Notes under the pieces: generated by a model
What the model saw: the letters and a program-made list of their open reading frames with translations, nothing else
The model's database searches: none
Told to the model about the DNA's origin: nothing
Program-made: the position numbers and the translations under genes
Origin: Mantamonas sphyraenae
Taxonomy: Eukaryota > CRuMs > Mantamonadidae
Assembly (NCBI GenBank): GCA_026936335.1
Contig: JAPMXV010000015.1
Location: 1-64,000 of the forward strand
Length of the DNA stretch: 64,000 bases
Reading direction: 5' to 3'
Shown here: in pieces, positions 42,301 to 54,508 of the stretch
Numbering within the stretch: the first letter of the stretch is position 1
Layout: each line of letters starts with the position of its first letter

Positions 42301-45300
42301 GGAGAAGCTGGAAGAGACGGTTGCGGAACTGCGAGGACGATGTGAGGAGCTTGAGGAGAGAGTGATGGAGATGCAGGGTGTGGGAGGGAAGAAGAGTGGA
42401 CGCCGAGTGAGCGACGAAGAGCGGGAAGCGGCGCTTGTCGTTGTGGCGCGACTGGAGAAGGAAGTGGAGCGGGTGCGTGGGGAGAAGGAGATTGTGATCT
42501 CGGAGTACGAGGGTCGTCTGGACACGTTGCAGGAGGAGGTGAAGCGTCTGGAGGCACGTGTGTCGGCACAGAGTGCAGCGATGGAGTCGCAAGAAGGGGA
42601 GCGCGAGGATGTGCGCATGGAGGCGTTGTCGCTTGAGGAAGAAGTGATTGTGCTGCGGGGACGCGTTGCGGAGCTGGAAGGAGCAGCGGCGGAAGCGGCG
42701 ACAGAGGCGATGGCGCGGGAGGAACGAGAGCGAGCAAGTGCTGTGGCGATGGCGAAGCTTGAAGAAGAGATGGCACGGGGACAGAGTGAAGCGACGGAAG
42801 AGTCTGAGGGGATGAGGAACATGTTGACGCTGGAGGAGGAAGTGGAGCGTCTGCGAGAGCAAGTGCGGGAGACAGAGCGGGTTGAGGAGGAGATGGTGGA
42901 GGCAGTGCAAGGACGAGAGGCAGCTGTGGACCGTGCGGAAGAAGCAGAGCGTGAACGGAACGAGATGGAAGGAGTTGTGCGTGAGCTGCGTGAGCAGATG
43001 CAAGGGAGCGTGAGCCGGGCGGAGTACGAGAGCGTGTGTGGACAACTGGAGGAAGCGGTGCGACGCCTGCAGGGAGTCGGAAGGGTGGACGTGAGCGAGG
43101 CAGACGAGGAACGGGCGGAAGCAGCTGGACACGCAGCAGAGCTTGCCGAGATGCAGGAGCGAACGGCGGAAGAGGTTGCTGGAGTGCGAGAGGAGACGAG
43201 CACACGTGTGGCTGAGGCAGAAGCAGCTGCGAGCGCGTCTGCTGTTGCGGCCGAAGAAGAACGAGCTCGAGCGGAATGCGCGGAAGAGGCGCTGGCGAAG
43301 GCCGAAGAGGCAGCAGCTGGACAAGCGAAGCGTGTTGAGGAACTGGAGGAAGAAGTGGCAGCACTGGAGGAGGCGATGGGTGAGCGAGAAAGGAGTGTAG
43401 AGGAGGAGGCTGTGACACAAGAGGAGCGTGTGATTGCACTGACAGGAGAACTGGAAGAGGTGCGAAAGGAGCTGGAGCGCGTGCGTGGCGATGGAGTGGA
43501 GATGGACAAGCTTGTGGACACAGTGCACGAACAGGCGCTGAGTGCAGCGGATATGAACCGACTGTGGGAAGAGTCACAGGAGGCACTGGAGAAGGCGGAA
43601 GCGTCGCGTCGTGTTGCTGAGGAAGGACGGGAGGAAGCGGAAGGAGTGGTTGCGTATGAGCGACAGCGTGCGGAGAAGCTGGAAGAGACGGTTGCGGAAC
43701 TGCGAGGACGATGTGAGGAGCTTGAGGAGAGAGTGATGGAGATGCAGGGTGTGGGAGGGAAGAAGAGTGGACGCCGAGTGAGCGACGAAGAGCGGGAAGC
43801 GGCGCTTGTCGTTGTGGCGCGACTGGAGAAGGAAGTGGAGCGGGTGCGTGGGGAGAAGGAGATTGTGATCTCGGAGTACGAGGGTCGTCTGGACACGTTG
43901 CAGGAGGAGGTGAAGCGTCTGGAGGCACGTGTGTCGGCACAGAGTGCAGCGATGGAGTCGCAAGAAGGGGAGCGCGAGGATGTGCGCATGGAGGCGTTGT
44001 CGCTTGAGGAAGAAGTGATTGTGCTGCGGGGACGCGTTGCGGAGCTGGAAGGAGCAGCGGCGGAAGCGGCGACAGAGGCGATGGCGCGGGAGGAACGAGA
44101 GCGAGCAAGTGCTGTGGCGATGGCGAAGCTTGAAGAAGAGATGGCACGGGGACAGAGTGAAGCGACGGAAGAGTCTGAGGGGATGAGGAACATGTTGACG
44201 CTGGAGGAGGAAGTGGAGCGTCTGCGAGAGCAAGTGCGGGAGACAGAGCGGGTTGAGGAGGAGATGGTGGAGGCAGTGCAAGGACGAGAGGCAGCTGTGG
44301 ACCGTGCGGGAAGAAGCAGAGCGTGAACGGAACGAGATGGAAGGAGTTGTGCGGGAGCTGCGTGAGCAGATGCAAGGGAGCGTGAGCCGGGCGGAGTACG
44401 AGAGCGTGTGTGGACAACTGGAGGAAGCGGTGCGACGCCTGCAGGGAGTCGGAAGGGTGGACGTGAGCGAGGCAGACGAGGAACGGGCGGAAGCAGCTGG
44501 ACACGCAGCAGAGCTTGCCGAGATGCAGGAGCGAACGGCGGAAGAGGTTGCTGGGTGTGCGAGAGGAGACGAGCACACGTGTGGCTGAGGCAGAAGCAGC
44601 TGCGAGCGCGTCTGCTGTTGCGGCCGAAGAAGAACGAGCTCGAGCGGAATGCGCGGAAGAGGCGCTGGCGAAGGCCGAAGAGGCAGCAGCTGGACAAGCG
44701 AAGCGTGTTGAGGAACTGGAGGAAGAAGTGGCAGCACTGGAGGAGGCGATGGGTGAGCGAGAAAGGAGTGTAGAGGAGGAGGCTGTGACACAAGAGGAGC
44801 GTGTGATTGCACTGACAGGAGAACTGGAAGAGGTGCGAAAGGAGCTGGAGCGCGTGCGTGGCGATGGAGTGGAGATGGACAAGCTTGTGGACACAGTGCA
44901 CGAACAGGCGCTGAGTGCAGCGGATATGAACCGACTGTGGGAAGAGTCACAGGAGGCACTGGAGAAGGCGGAAGCGTCGCGTCGTGTTGCTGAGGAAGGA
45001 CGGGAGGAAGCGGAAGGAGTGGTTGCGTATGAGCGACAGCGTGCGGAGAAGCTGGAAGAGACGGTTGCGGAACTGCGAGGACGATGTGAGGAGCTTGAGG
45101 AGAGAGTGATGGAGATGCAGGGTGTGGGAGGGAAGAAGAGTGGACGCCGAGTGAGCGACGAAGAGCGGGAAGCGGCGCTTGTCGTTGTGGCGCGACTGGA
45201 GAAGGAAGTGGAGCGGGTGCGTGGGGAGAAGGAGATTGTGATCTCGGAGTACGAGGGTCGTCTGGACACGTTGCAGGAGGAGGTGAAGCGTCTGGAGGCA

Positions 45301-48300
45301 CGTGTGTCGGCACAGAGTGCAGCGATGGAGTCGCAAGAAGGGGAGCGCGAGGATGTGCGCATGGAAGCGTTGTCGCTTGAGGAAGAAGTGATTGTGCTGC
45401 GGGGACGCGTTGCGGAGCTGGAAGGAGCAGCGGCGGAAGCGGCGACAGAGGCGATGGCGCGGGAGGAACGAGAGCGAGCAAGTGCTGTGGCGATGGCGAA
45501 GCTTGAAGAAGAGATGGCACGGGGACAGAGTGAAGCGACGGAAGAGTCTGAGGGGATGAGGAACATGTTGACGCTGGAGGAGGAAGTGGAGCGTCTGCGA
45601 GAGCAAGTGCGGGAGACAGAGCGGGTTGAGGAGGAGATGGTGGAGGCAGTGCAAGGACGAGAGGCAGCTGTGGACCGTGCGGAAGAAGCAGAGCGTGAAC
45701 GGAACGAGATGGAAGGAGTTGTGCGTGAGCTGCGTGAGCAGATGCAAGGAAGCGTGAGCCGGGCGGAGTACGAGAGCGTGTGTGGACAACTGGAGGAAGC
45801 GGTGCGACGCCTGCAGGGAGTCGGAAGGGTGGACGTGAGCGAGGCAGACGAGGAACGGGCGGAAGCAGCTGGACACGCAGCAGAGCTTGCCGAGATGCAG
45901 GAGCGAACGGCGGAAGAGGTTGCTGGAGTGCGAGAGGAGACGAGCACACGTGTGGCTGAGGCAGAAGCAGCTGCGAGTGCGTCTGCTGTTGCGGCCGAAG
46001 AAGAACGAGCTCGAGCGGAACGCGCGGAAGAGGCGCTGGCGAAGGCCGAAGAGGCAGCAGCTGGACAAGCGAAGCGTGTTGAGGAACTGGAGGAAGAAGT
46101 GGCAGCACTGGAGGAGGCCATGGGTGAACGAGAATTGGCCGTCGAATCCGACCAGCTTGAATCACGCGATCGGGTCCAGATTTTGATGACAGAATTGGAG
46201 GAAAGTCGCACCAAGATTTCCTTTCTGGAAGGTCGGGTTTCGGATATGGATGGGCTCGTTCAAACCATCCGTGAACAGTCGCAGTCACTGTTTGAGCTCA
46301 ACGAGCATTGGCTGGAAGCCCAGAAGTTGTTGAACATCAAAGAGAAGGAGCTGGACACACAGAAGGTGCTTTCGGAATCGCTAGATGCCAAGTTGTCTGA
46401 ACAACTCGCTGTTTCGAACACACGCGGTGATAAGATCATCGAGTTGGAGGCACTGTTGCATGGGTTCCAGGACCACTTGGACCGTTCTGGTCTCAGTGAT
46501 CTCGACGAGTTCGAAGCCCACATGCGAGAGCAAGAAGCCGAGTTGTTGAATCAGATAGCAGCCAGCGGGCAGGTTCAAGTAGAAGCTGAAGCTTTGAAGG
46601 AGGAGTTGAAGGCGATCCAATCTCAGCGTTTGGCCATGGAGAACGAGCTTGAGGATGCGAAACACAAGGTGGTTACGTTCGAAGAAGATCTCAATGAGCA
46701 TCGGGCTTCGATGGAGCAGGTGGAAGAGGAACGGGACATGCTGCGGCAGGCGCTGGAGGCGTCGGAGAAGGAGAAGGAAGCGCTGGAGCTGCGTGTGAAC
46801 GCATTGCGTGAGAATGTGCACGAGATGGAGAACAGTCGTGTGGACAAACAGACACACGTGAGTGCACAGGAGCGTCTGAACGAACGTATCGCGGAGCTTG
46901 AGCAGCAGGTTGCAGAGACGACCGAAGCGCTGGAGGTTGCACAGAGGCGTGTGAAGGAGATGGTGAACGTGTCGGAGTACGAGAGCGTACGCGAGCAGCT
47001 GGAGGAGGCAGTTCGCCGTCTGCAAGAAGGTGCCGAGAAGGGCAGCGAGGAGACGGAAGGGGAAACACAGGCGGGTGAAGCAGCGGCAGCAGACGCGGAC
47101 AGGGTGAAGGAGCTGGAAGAGGAGCTGAAGCAGATGCGTGAAAGGATGGATGCGCTGGAGGCTGGGGCTGGAGCGCTGGAGACGGAGATGGAGCAAGGGG
47201 AAGTTGAGGCAAGGGAACGAGAGGCCGCGCTGGAAGCGGAGATTGAGCGCCTGCGACGTGCGTCACCGTCTGGGGAGACTGAGCAGGAGGTGATGGAGTT
47301 GCGTGCAGCCGTCGCAGAGGCGGAAGCACGCATGAAGCTGCTGACTACGGAGCTCGAGGAGATGCGCTCGGCATCCGCAGAGACCGTTGTCGAAGCAGAC
47401 GTGGCAAGTGATGGTGAAGTGGAGGCGGCTGGGGACACATCGATGCTGGAGGCAGCGATGGAGCAGGCGGAAGAGGAGCGGGACATGCTGCGGCAGGCGC
47501 TGGAGGCGTCGGAGAAGGAGAAGGAAGCGCTGGAGCTGCGTGTGAACGCATTGCGTGAGAATGTGCAAGAGATGGAGAACAGTCGTGTGGACAAACAGAC
47601 ACACGTGAGTGCACAGGAGCGTCTGAACGAACGTATCGCGGAGCTTGAGCAGCAGGTTGCAGAGACGACCGAAGCGCTGGAGGTTGCACAGAGGCGTGTG
47701 AAGGAGATGGTGAACGTGTCGGAGTACGAGAGCGTACGCGAGCAGCTGGAGGAGGCAGTTCGCCGTCTGCAAGAAGGTGCCGAGAAGGGCAGCGAGGAGA
47801 CGGAAGGGGAAACACAGGCGGGTGAAGCAGCGGCAGACGCGGACAGGGTGAAGGAGCTGGAAGAGGAGCTGAAGCAGATGCGTGAAAGGATGGATGCGCT
47901 GGAGGCTGGGGCTGGAGCGCTGGAGACGGAGATGGAGCAAGGGGAAGTTGAGGCAAGGGAACGAGAAGCCGCGCTGGAAGCGGAGATTGAGCGCCTGCGA
48001 CGTGCGTCACCGTCTGGGGAGACTGAGCAGGAGGTGATGGAGTTGCGTGCAGCCGTCGCAGAGGCGGAAGCACGCATGAAGCTGCTGACTACGGAGCTCG
48101 AGGAGATGCGCTCGGCATCCGCAGAGACCGTTGTCGAAGCAGACGTGGCAAGTGATGGTGAAGTGGAGGCGGCTGGGGACACATCGATGCTGGAGGCAGC
48201 GATGGAGCAGGCGGAAGAGGAGCGGGGCATGCTGCGGCAGGCGCTGGAGGCGTCGGAGAAGGAGAAGGAAGCGCTGGAGCTGCGTGTGAACGCATTGCGT

Positions 48301-51300
48301 GAGAATGTGCACGAGATGGAGAACAGTCGTGTGGACAAACAGACACACGTGAGTGCACAGGAGCGTCTGAACGAACGTATCGCGGAGCTTGAGCAGCAGG
48401 TTGCAGAGACGACCGAAGCGCTGGAGGTTGCACAGAGGCGTGTGAAGGAGATGGTGAACGTGTCAGAGTACGAGAGCGTACGCGAGCAGCTGGAGGAGGC
48501 AGTTCGCCGTCTGCAAGAAGGTGCCGAGAAGGGCAGCGAGGAGACGGAAGGGGAAACACAGGCGGGTGAAGCAGCGGCAGACGCGGACAGGGTGAAGGAG
48601 CTGGAAGAGGAGCTGAAGCAGATGCGTGAAAGGATGGATGCGCTGGAGGCTGGGGCTGGAGCGCTGGAGACGGAGATGGAGCAAGGGGAAGTTGAGGCAA
48701 GGGAACGAGAGGCCGCGCTGGAAGCGGAGATCGAACGTCTGCGAGTGCTCGTACCTGAGGCCAGTGAAGGGGAGTATGACGAGGTCATCGCACATCAGGA
48801 GATGTACAAGAGAGAGCTGGAATTGGAAGTGTTCGAATTGCGACAAACGCTGGTGAATCAGGAAGCAGCCGCTGCCGAAGCGGCGGAACAACACGCTCTG
48901 GAAGTTGATAGCGAAAAGCTGCGCGTTGCTGAATTGCAAGCGCGCCTGGAAAGTGCAGAAGAGGTTGGAAGATCACAGGGAACACGCATGGGATTCCTGG
49001 AAGCCCGGATGTTGGAAGAGCAGATGGCAGCTGTGTCCCAACTGGACGCATTTGCAAAGCTGCTTGAACAGATGTCTCAGGCCTTGCACACCGAGAAGGA
49101 ACTGAAACGAGACGCCGAGGTTGAGCGGGATACGGCTGTGGCCCGAGTCAGGTTCGCGGAGGAGGAGCTGGAGTGGTTCAAAGAACATGGTCATGTCCGC
49201 GCCGTCTCAGCTTGGAAAGGCACGGATGGCACTGTGAGTAGCAACGCAGACGCCTTGAACAACAGCGCTGAATGCGTGCGATTGCTTGTGGTTGCTCTGG
49301 CCGCAAACCAGGAGGCTCTGGACGAAGCGCGTCGACAACTGGAAGAGGCTGATGGCAAGGTCAACGAGCTTACGGATCGCCTGGGAGCAATGAGCGCAGG
49401 TAGCGATGTCGTACACGAGGTACAGCGTGAACTGGAGGAGCAGGACCTGGCACTGAAGCAGTGGGAGGACGAATACGGCGTCCTGCAGTTGGAGTACGAA
49501 CAAGTTGTTCTTGCGTTGGATGCGCAGAAGCAGGATTGGGAGCAGAAGAGAAAGGAAGCGGAAGTGGCGTCGTCGGAGCTTCAGGAAACGCGGGGGGAGT
49601 TGGAAGCAGTATGGACGGAGTATGGTGAGCAGAGCCGGGCTCTGATTAAGACGCAAGAAGAGGGTCGTGTGATGGTGGAGACGATCAGCAATCTGCGTCT
49701 CGAGTCGGAACAGCACATGAGCAAACAGAGCGCACTTCAACAGGAGCGTGACGAATTGCAGCAGCTTGCGGACACACTGTGTGTGGACATGGCGGAGTAC
49801 ATGGAAGAAAACGAGCGGCTGCGTTCTGTGGAGCTGGCGCATCTGGAGCTGAAAGAAGTTGCAGAGGCCCGGCACGAGCAGCTTCTGGACATGTCTCGTG
49901 AGTTGGCGCTGTACAAATCGCAGTACGAGAGCACAAGCGGAGCAACGGGCGCGGCAATGGCCAACCTGAGCGACCAGCTGCACGAGGCAATGGTTGCGCT
50001 TTCGGACACGCGAGGCGAGCTTGTGACGCTGCAGCGGGCACACGAAAGGCTGAAAGCAGAGCTGGAACTGAAGAGGACGCGGCTGGGTGACGTGGAGATT
50101 GCGGCAAGCGTGTACAAACAGCAACTGGAGGTGTTGGCTCGGGAGAACGACGTGATGAGCCGAGGGGTGGAATCGTTCTCCGTAGACGGCATGCGGCAGC
50201 AAACGATGATGGAAGAGGTGCGCGCGCGGCTGGGTGAGCAACTCGAGCGAATGGCACGCGAGTTGCGGCAGGTGCACAGCGAAAATGTGCTACTGGAAGA
50301 CAAACTGGAGCGCATGCGCATCGATCTTGAAGAAACGCGTCGCGGAGAAATGACGGCGAGGTCGCAGCGGGACGAATTGGCCAAGGAGGTGGATGAGCAG
50401 CGTGCACAGGTTCAAGAACTGCTTGCACGCGTTGTGGAGCAGCGCACTCTGCAACAGCTGGTACAAGAGCTGGAAGAGTGGAAGCTGCGTCATTCAGAGG
50501 AGGTATCACGTCGCCAAGAGAGCGAAGCGGAGCTGTTGAAGCGCCGTCAGGACGCGGCGCGAGCGATGGAGATGTTGCGCGCGTGGAAGGAGCACACACA
50601 GATCACATCATCATGGGAGGGACGAATGGACGCGATGGAGAAGCAATTGGAGCATGCGCATAAGCAACTGGACGCGGTGCGTGCGTGCAAGCTGGGAGAG
50701 AAGAGTGGTGTGCTGGAAACGACGCAAAAGGAGCTGGCCAACGCCTTGGAAGTGCTGAAGCGGCAGCGACAGGTGGCAATGGACTACGCGCGGTCAGGAA
50801 GTGTGGTGAACGATCGCCGTCGCAGTGTGCGTGGCCAGGGAGTGGGTGCGCTGGACGTGCTTGTAGCAAGGGTTGATGAGCGCGATGAAGCGCGCGCGGC
50901 CGCTGTGGAGGCACTGGAGCGAGCAGGAGACATGCAACAGCTGGTCGAGTCGTACGAACAAGAGCTGGAAGCACTGAAGTACGAACTGGCTCGACGAGAG
51001 GAGCGGGAGATTGAGGACGCGCGGCGCCTCATGGAAAACTCTCAGCAACTGGACGAACAGGTGCAGGCGACGATCAGAGAGTACCGTGAGAGCAACGACG
51101 AGTATGCACGACAAGTTGAGGCTCTGGCGAAAGAGCTTGCGACAGCAAAGGAGGAGGTGCAATCGCTGAATGGCCAACTGCACGCGGAACAAATGCAGCT
51201 GCTTGAGGAAGAGAGCCGACGCATGGCGACCAAGGGGGCGTTGGACAAGAGCGAGCGCAAGTACAGCTTGCTGATGGAGCAGTACCAACAAGCACTGCAA

Positions 51301-53260
51301 AAGTTGGAAGACGAACGGCACACGAGCGGCGATGAGCGGCAGCGATTGGAAGAGGAGCTGGGACGCAGGGAGCGACAGGTCACGCATCTGACGGCCAAGG
51401 TCAGTCAGATGGAAGTGATGGTTGTTAACCGAGGGGTTGATGCCGAGACATTGGAGGCTCAGTCGAAGGAGTTGAAGCGCCTTCAGCGGGAGGTGAAGGA
51501 TCTGGAGGCGGAAGTGACACGGAAGGAAGGCGCAGTGCGTGCAGCGGAGCAGGAGGTGGCTGGACACAAGGAAGCGTTGCGTCTGAAGAAGCAGGAGATG
51601 GAAGTGAGCACACAGATGCTGCACAACGAAGAGGCACGCCGAGAAGAGGCGGAACTTCGCACGGAGAGCGTGCGTGGGCGACTGGAAAAATCGCTTGCGG
51701 ATGCAGAGGCGGCTCGCAAGGTTGCGCAAGAGAGGGAGCGGGAGCTGGAGGCAAGCGAAAGGCGTCGGGTGAATGAGGTGAGGACTAAGAATGAGGAGAT
51801 CAGAGAAGTGAAGCATAGGCTAGAGGAAGCGCTGGCGCGGGTGAGCGATGCCAAGGAGGAGGCGCGCAGAGCGGCTGCGGGAGGGAAGAACCACAGTGCA
51901 GAGCGAGAGGAAGAGAAACGTCAAGCGATGGAAGAGGCGCGCGGCCTGAAGCAGGAACTTGAGCGGGTGAAGGAGAAACACAGACGCCGAGTGGCGGATA
52001 TGGAGCAGACGTTGCGTGATGCAGAGGCACGCATGAGGGAGCTGGAAAGCAAGGTGGAGGAGGAAGAAGGAAAGGCGAAACGCGCACGTGCACGATTGAG
52101 GAAGTGCGTGTGGAGCTGTCGCTGACGCGCAGTCGAATGGCGGAGATGGAAGTGCGTGTGGAAGCAGCCGAAGCGGAAACGGGGAAGCAGAAGAATGAGA
52201 CGGAGGCGGCGTTGGAGCGGGTGCGAGAACTGGAGGGAGCGGCTCGGGACAACGACGCGAGTACGGGCAAACTGCAGAGGTTGCAGAGGGAGATTGCACG
52301 GCTGAAGCGCGAATTGGAATTGGAAAGAGAGCAGGCGGAAGGGGCGGCCGAGACCATTTCTGTGCTGGTTGAGTCGCTGGAGAAGCTGAAGCAGTTGGAG
52401 AATGACAACAAGCGGCAGGCAGCAAGCGCGCAGGAAGAGGTGCAGGAGATGAGGCAACGATTGGCGTCGACGGAGTTTAGGCTGCACAACAGCGAGGAGA
52501 AACTGCGTGCGAAGAGCGAAGAGGCAGAGAGGCTCCGTGAGCGCCTGAAAGAGGAGCAAGAGGACGAACGACGTGCAGCGGGGCGAGTGAAAGAGGCGTT
52601 GGAGCTGGAAAAGAGACGATTGGAAGAACGGGTGGAGCAGCTGATGCTGGAGCGCGAGCGTGTGCGTGTGGATGCCCAGGAGGAGCAGGTGCAAATGCTG
52701 GGCAAGTGGCAGGCGGAAATGGATGCACTGGAACAGCGGCACAGGGATGAGCTGCAGCGAATGGAAGTAGAACGAGCGGAAAAGGTGGCGGGAACGGCGG
52801 AGCAGACCGCGACGTTGCAGAGGCTGAAGAAGGAGCTTTCTCGAGCACAGCAGCAGACAAGGATGGAACGCGAAGGGCGGGAGGAGGAAATGCGGGAGAA
52901 GAAGCGTCTGCGCATGCAACTGGACGGGATGGAAGAAGAGAAACAGCTCGAACGGACGCGCATGGAGGCGCTGCGGCAAGAACGGGACGTGCTGGCGTCG
53001 CACACGGAGAAACTTGAAGAAAAGGTGCGACAGGCGCAGGCCATGGCGTCGTCTGGGGTGCAAGAGGAGATGGAAAGCCTGACGAAGGAGAACACGTCGC
53101 TGAAGCGCAAGGTGCAGATGTTGAGCAGCGAGGTGAGTGAACTGAAGATGATCGGGCGACTGTGGGACCCGGAGAACAGCAGCCGCAAGGCGAACGAGAG
53201 GCGCACAATGAGTCAAAGTTCGTACGGACAGAGGCGCATGCGCTTGGAAACAGGAGGGAC

Positions 53261-53295
<35 letters not shown>

Positions 53296-53624
53296 GGGCG
53301 GGAAGCAGCAGCGGCAGCAGGAGTGGAAATGGCGGTAGCAGCAGCATCAGTGGCAGCACGAGTCGAATCGGTCAACGTATGGATGCATGGAACCACCGCC
53401 ATGGGCAAGGTAGCCAGTCGACGGGAAGGAGCGGGACGGAGAGCTTGAGCAGCAGCAGCAGCAAGCGCAAATCGACGATCACAGACTCTGTACGCAAGGT
53501 GCTGGAACCGACAGAGTACAACGACTTGGAGCTCCAATTCCAGCAGCTGAGCAAGGAACTGACCAACATCCAGCGCGAAAACGCGCGAGCCGTGGCGGAA
53601 ATTGGGCGGGGACGTCGCAAGTGA
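27373..53624 (+). CDS. Giant coiled-coil protein with three tandem repeat arrays; reading frame broken by indels
   Basis: The ATG at 27373 (MSRSGNDQDDGFPSL) opens a Glu/Gln/Ala/Arg-rich heptad coiled coil that continues, with frame changes, to a stop at 53624. If intact it would have about 8,750 residues. Layout: unique coil (27373-29250), array 1 (to 35370), unique coil, array 2 (36240-46130), unique coil, array 3 (46711-48745), unique coil to about 53200, a poly-Ser stretch, and a basic/Ser-rich end. As written, translation stops at 32494-32496 after 1707 residues. Frame changes, found by comparing repeat units, are near 32485 (+1), 33713 (+2), 34937-35086 (complex), 38697 (-1), 39738 (-1), 41248 (+1), 44309 (+1), 44554 (+1) and 52098 (-1). 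The protein is conserved on both sides of each change, which suggests assembly error more than decay. Golgin- or centrosome-type tethers are possible analogues; no diagnostic domain is seen. Confidence 0.75.
29250..35370 (+). repeat. Coiled-coil array 1 (units of 552, 2058 and 2184 nt)
   Basis: A landmark (GACAATGCTGGAGCG) recurs at 29317, 29869, 31927 and 34114. The intervals are 552, 2058 and 2187 nt. The last equals 2058 plus one extra 126-nt subunit plus three inserted bases. The 126-nt (42-codon) subunit, with core LEKELAGERTRVEEMAKE, is present two times in the second unit and three times in the third. Units are nearly identical at the DNA level. The fourth unit is partial and damaged near 35000. 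Confidence 0.92.
34937..35086 (+). other. Corrupted patch inside array 1
   Basis: Compared with the equivalent parts of the other two units, this 150-base stretch has several clustered small deletions and insertions (for example loss of GCGAAGGAACTT after 34936 and an extra ACG near 35080). The flanking sequence matches the other units almost perfectly. This looks like a low-quality consensus join between repeat copies rather than gradual decay. Confidence 0.6.
36240..46130 (+). repeat. Coiled-coil array 2 (seven units of 1371 nt)
   Basis: A landmark (GTGGACACAGTGCACGAAC) occurs at 36321, 38031, 39401, 40771, 42143, 43514 and 44887. The true unit is 1371 nt (457 codons), and deviations of one or two bases match the indels listed for the gene. 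The first interval is 1710 nt because it holds an extra 339-nt (113-codon) partial duplication with a unique GSGSGFNGSVVGSGG linker. Units differ by only a few substitutions. Diverged copies flank the array (for example 46180-46330 against the landmark region). Confidence 0.93.
46711..48745 (+). repeat. Coiled-coil array 3 (units of 744-747 nt)
   Basis: Units start near 46735, 47482 and 48226. The first has one extra GCA codon (747 nt against 744 nt), and the third is partial. Each unit encodes about 248 residues including RVNALRENV, a VSEYESVREQLEEAVRRLQ segment and an acidic linker. The EYESV-x-x-QLEEAVRRLQ segment also occurs in array 2, so the two arrays share an older ancestor. Confidence 0.9.
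53262..53312 (+). repeat. AGC trinucleotide tract encoding poly-Ser
   Basis: An (AGC)n run of about 12 units, followed by interrupted AGC/GGC units, encodes a Ser/Gly linker near the C-terminus of the giant coiled-coil protein. Length variation here would stay in frame. Confidence 0.85.
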
Positions 53625-53742
53625 GCTGTGATGGAGAGGGAAAGAGACGGGGGAAAGTGCAGAGGGACACATGGAAAGTGAAGGATCATTTGTCGAAATG
53701 GTTTCTTGCGCACACGGAACCAGGGCTGGAAGGCAAACGCCG

Positions 53743-54434
53743 ATGTCGTCAAACTCGAGTTGGCCACCTCTGCGAACTATGGCGAAGGAGGAGCTGCCAA
53801 GCGTGCTGGACTTGATCAATGACAGCTATAGACCAGGTGGGGTTATGTTGGGCACCGTGTGTGAACGACACGGTGTGTGGGGGCGGTGTTCACGCGACTA
53901 ACCCTTTGTTTTCGGCGGATTGCGGGTGCAGACGACGCGTTCTTTGTGGTCGGGGAGCGCATGGACAAAGAGGAGCTGGGCAAGATGTACACCGAAGGGA
54001 CTTTCCACGTGTGCGACACACGGACAGCGGAGGAGCAAGTGGACACAGAGGGGGGAACTGTGGAGTCGGAAGACGCGGCGCAAGAGGAGGAAGGAGCCAT
54101 TGTTGGGGTGTGCTACACGAAACCAGACCGTGATTTCGGAAGCAAGATGGGCAACGAAGCGGAGAATACGCTGTACTTGGGTCTACTGGCAGTGAACGAC
54201 GCGTACAAACGGCAAGGGATTGCAACGCACCTTGTGGAGCAGGTACACACGATTGCAGAGGAGGGGGGACACGACGCAATAGGCATTTATGTGGTGACTG
54301 TGAAACCTTGGCTGCGCGAGTTTTACGAGGGCAAGGGTTTCAGTGTGCTGCAGGAAGTGGACTTCCCAGAGGAGGCCAAGGCGAGGTTGACGCGTCCGTG
54401 CGGCTTTTGGGTGATGCGCAAGCTGCTTCGATGA
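53743..54434 (+). CDS. GNAT-family N-acetyltransferase
   Basis: Proposed exons are 53743-53836 and 53932-54434, with a 95-nt GT-AG intron that contains GACTAAC about 35 nt before the acceptor. The product has 198 residues. Exon 1 supplies the usual GNAT opening (RTMAKEELPSVLDLINDSYR), which joins in phase 1 to DDAFFVVGERMDKEELG. The acetyl-CoA-binding motif A is LYLGLLAVNDAYKRQGIATHLVE, with the KRQGIA loop. A later WLREFYEGKGF motif is the typical helix before the last strands. Residues about 80-105 form an acidic insertion. An alternative in-frame start at 53671 exists. It probably transfers acetyl groups from acetyl-CoA to a small molecule or protein; the substrate is unknown. Confidence 0.88.
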
Positions 54435-54508
54435 GGCTCAGCAGAGAGAGAGAGAGAGAGAGGGAGAGAGGGAGAGAGGGAAGGGGGATAGTGAGGAGGA
54501 AGTGGAAA
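54435..54508. repeat. GA microsatellite between convergent genes
   Basis: A (GA)n and GGGAGA tract at about 54442-54485 separates the 3' ends of the acetyltransferase gene and the minus-strand membrane protein gene. Confidence 0.8.

Noticed and set aside
38475-46214. Very long minus-strand reading frames (up to 2579 codons) opposite the coiled-coil arrays
   Set aside because: They are antisense shadows. GAG/GCG/CTG-rich repeats leave few stops on the opposite strand, and the products are low-complexity Ser/Arg/Pro or His/Leu strings that switch frame at the same indels.
29250-48745. CRISPR-like or satellite interpretation of the tandem arrays
   Set aside because: Units are 0.7-2.2 kb, multiples of three, and encode continuous heptad coiled coil; there are no short repeats with unique spacers.
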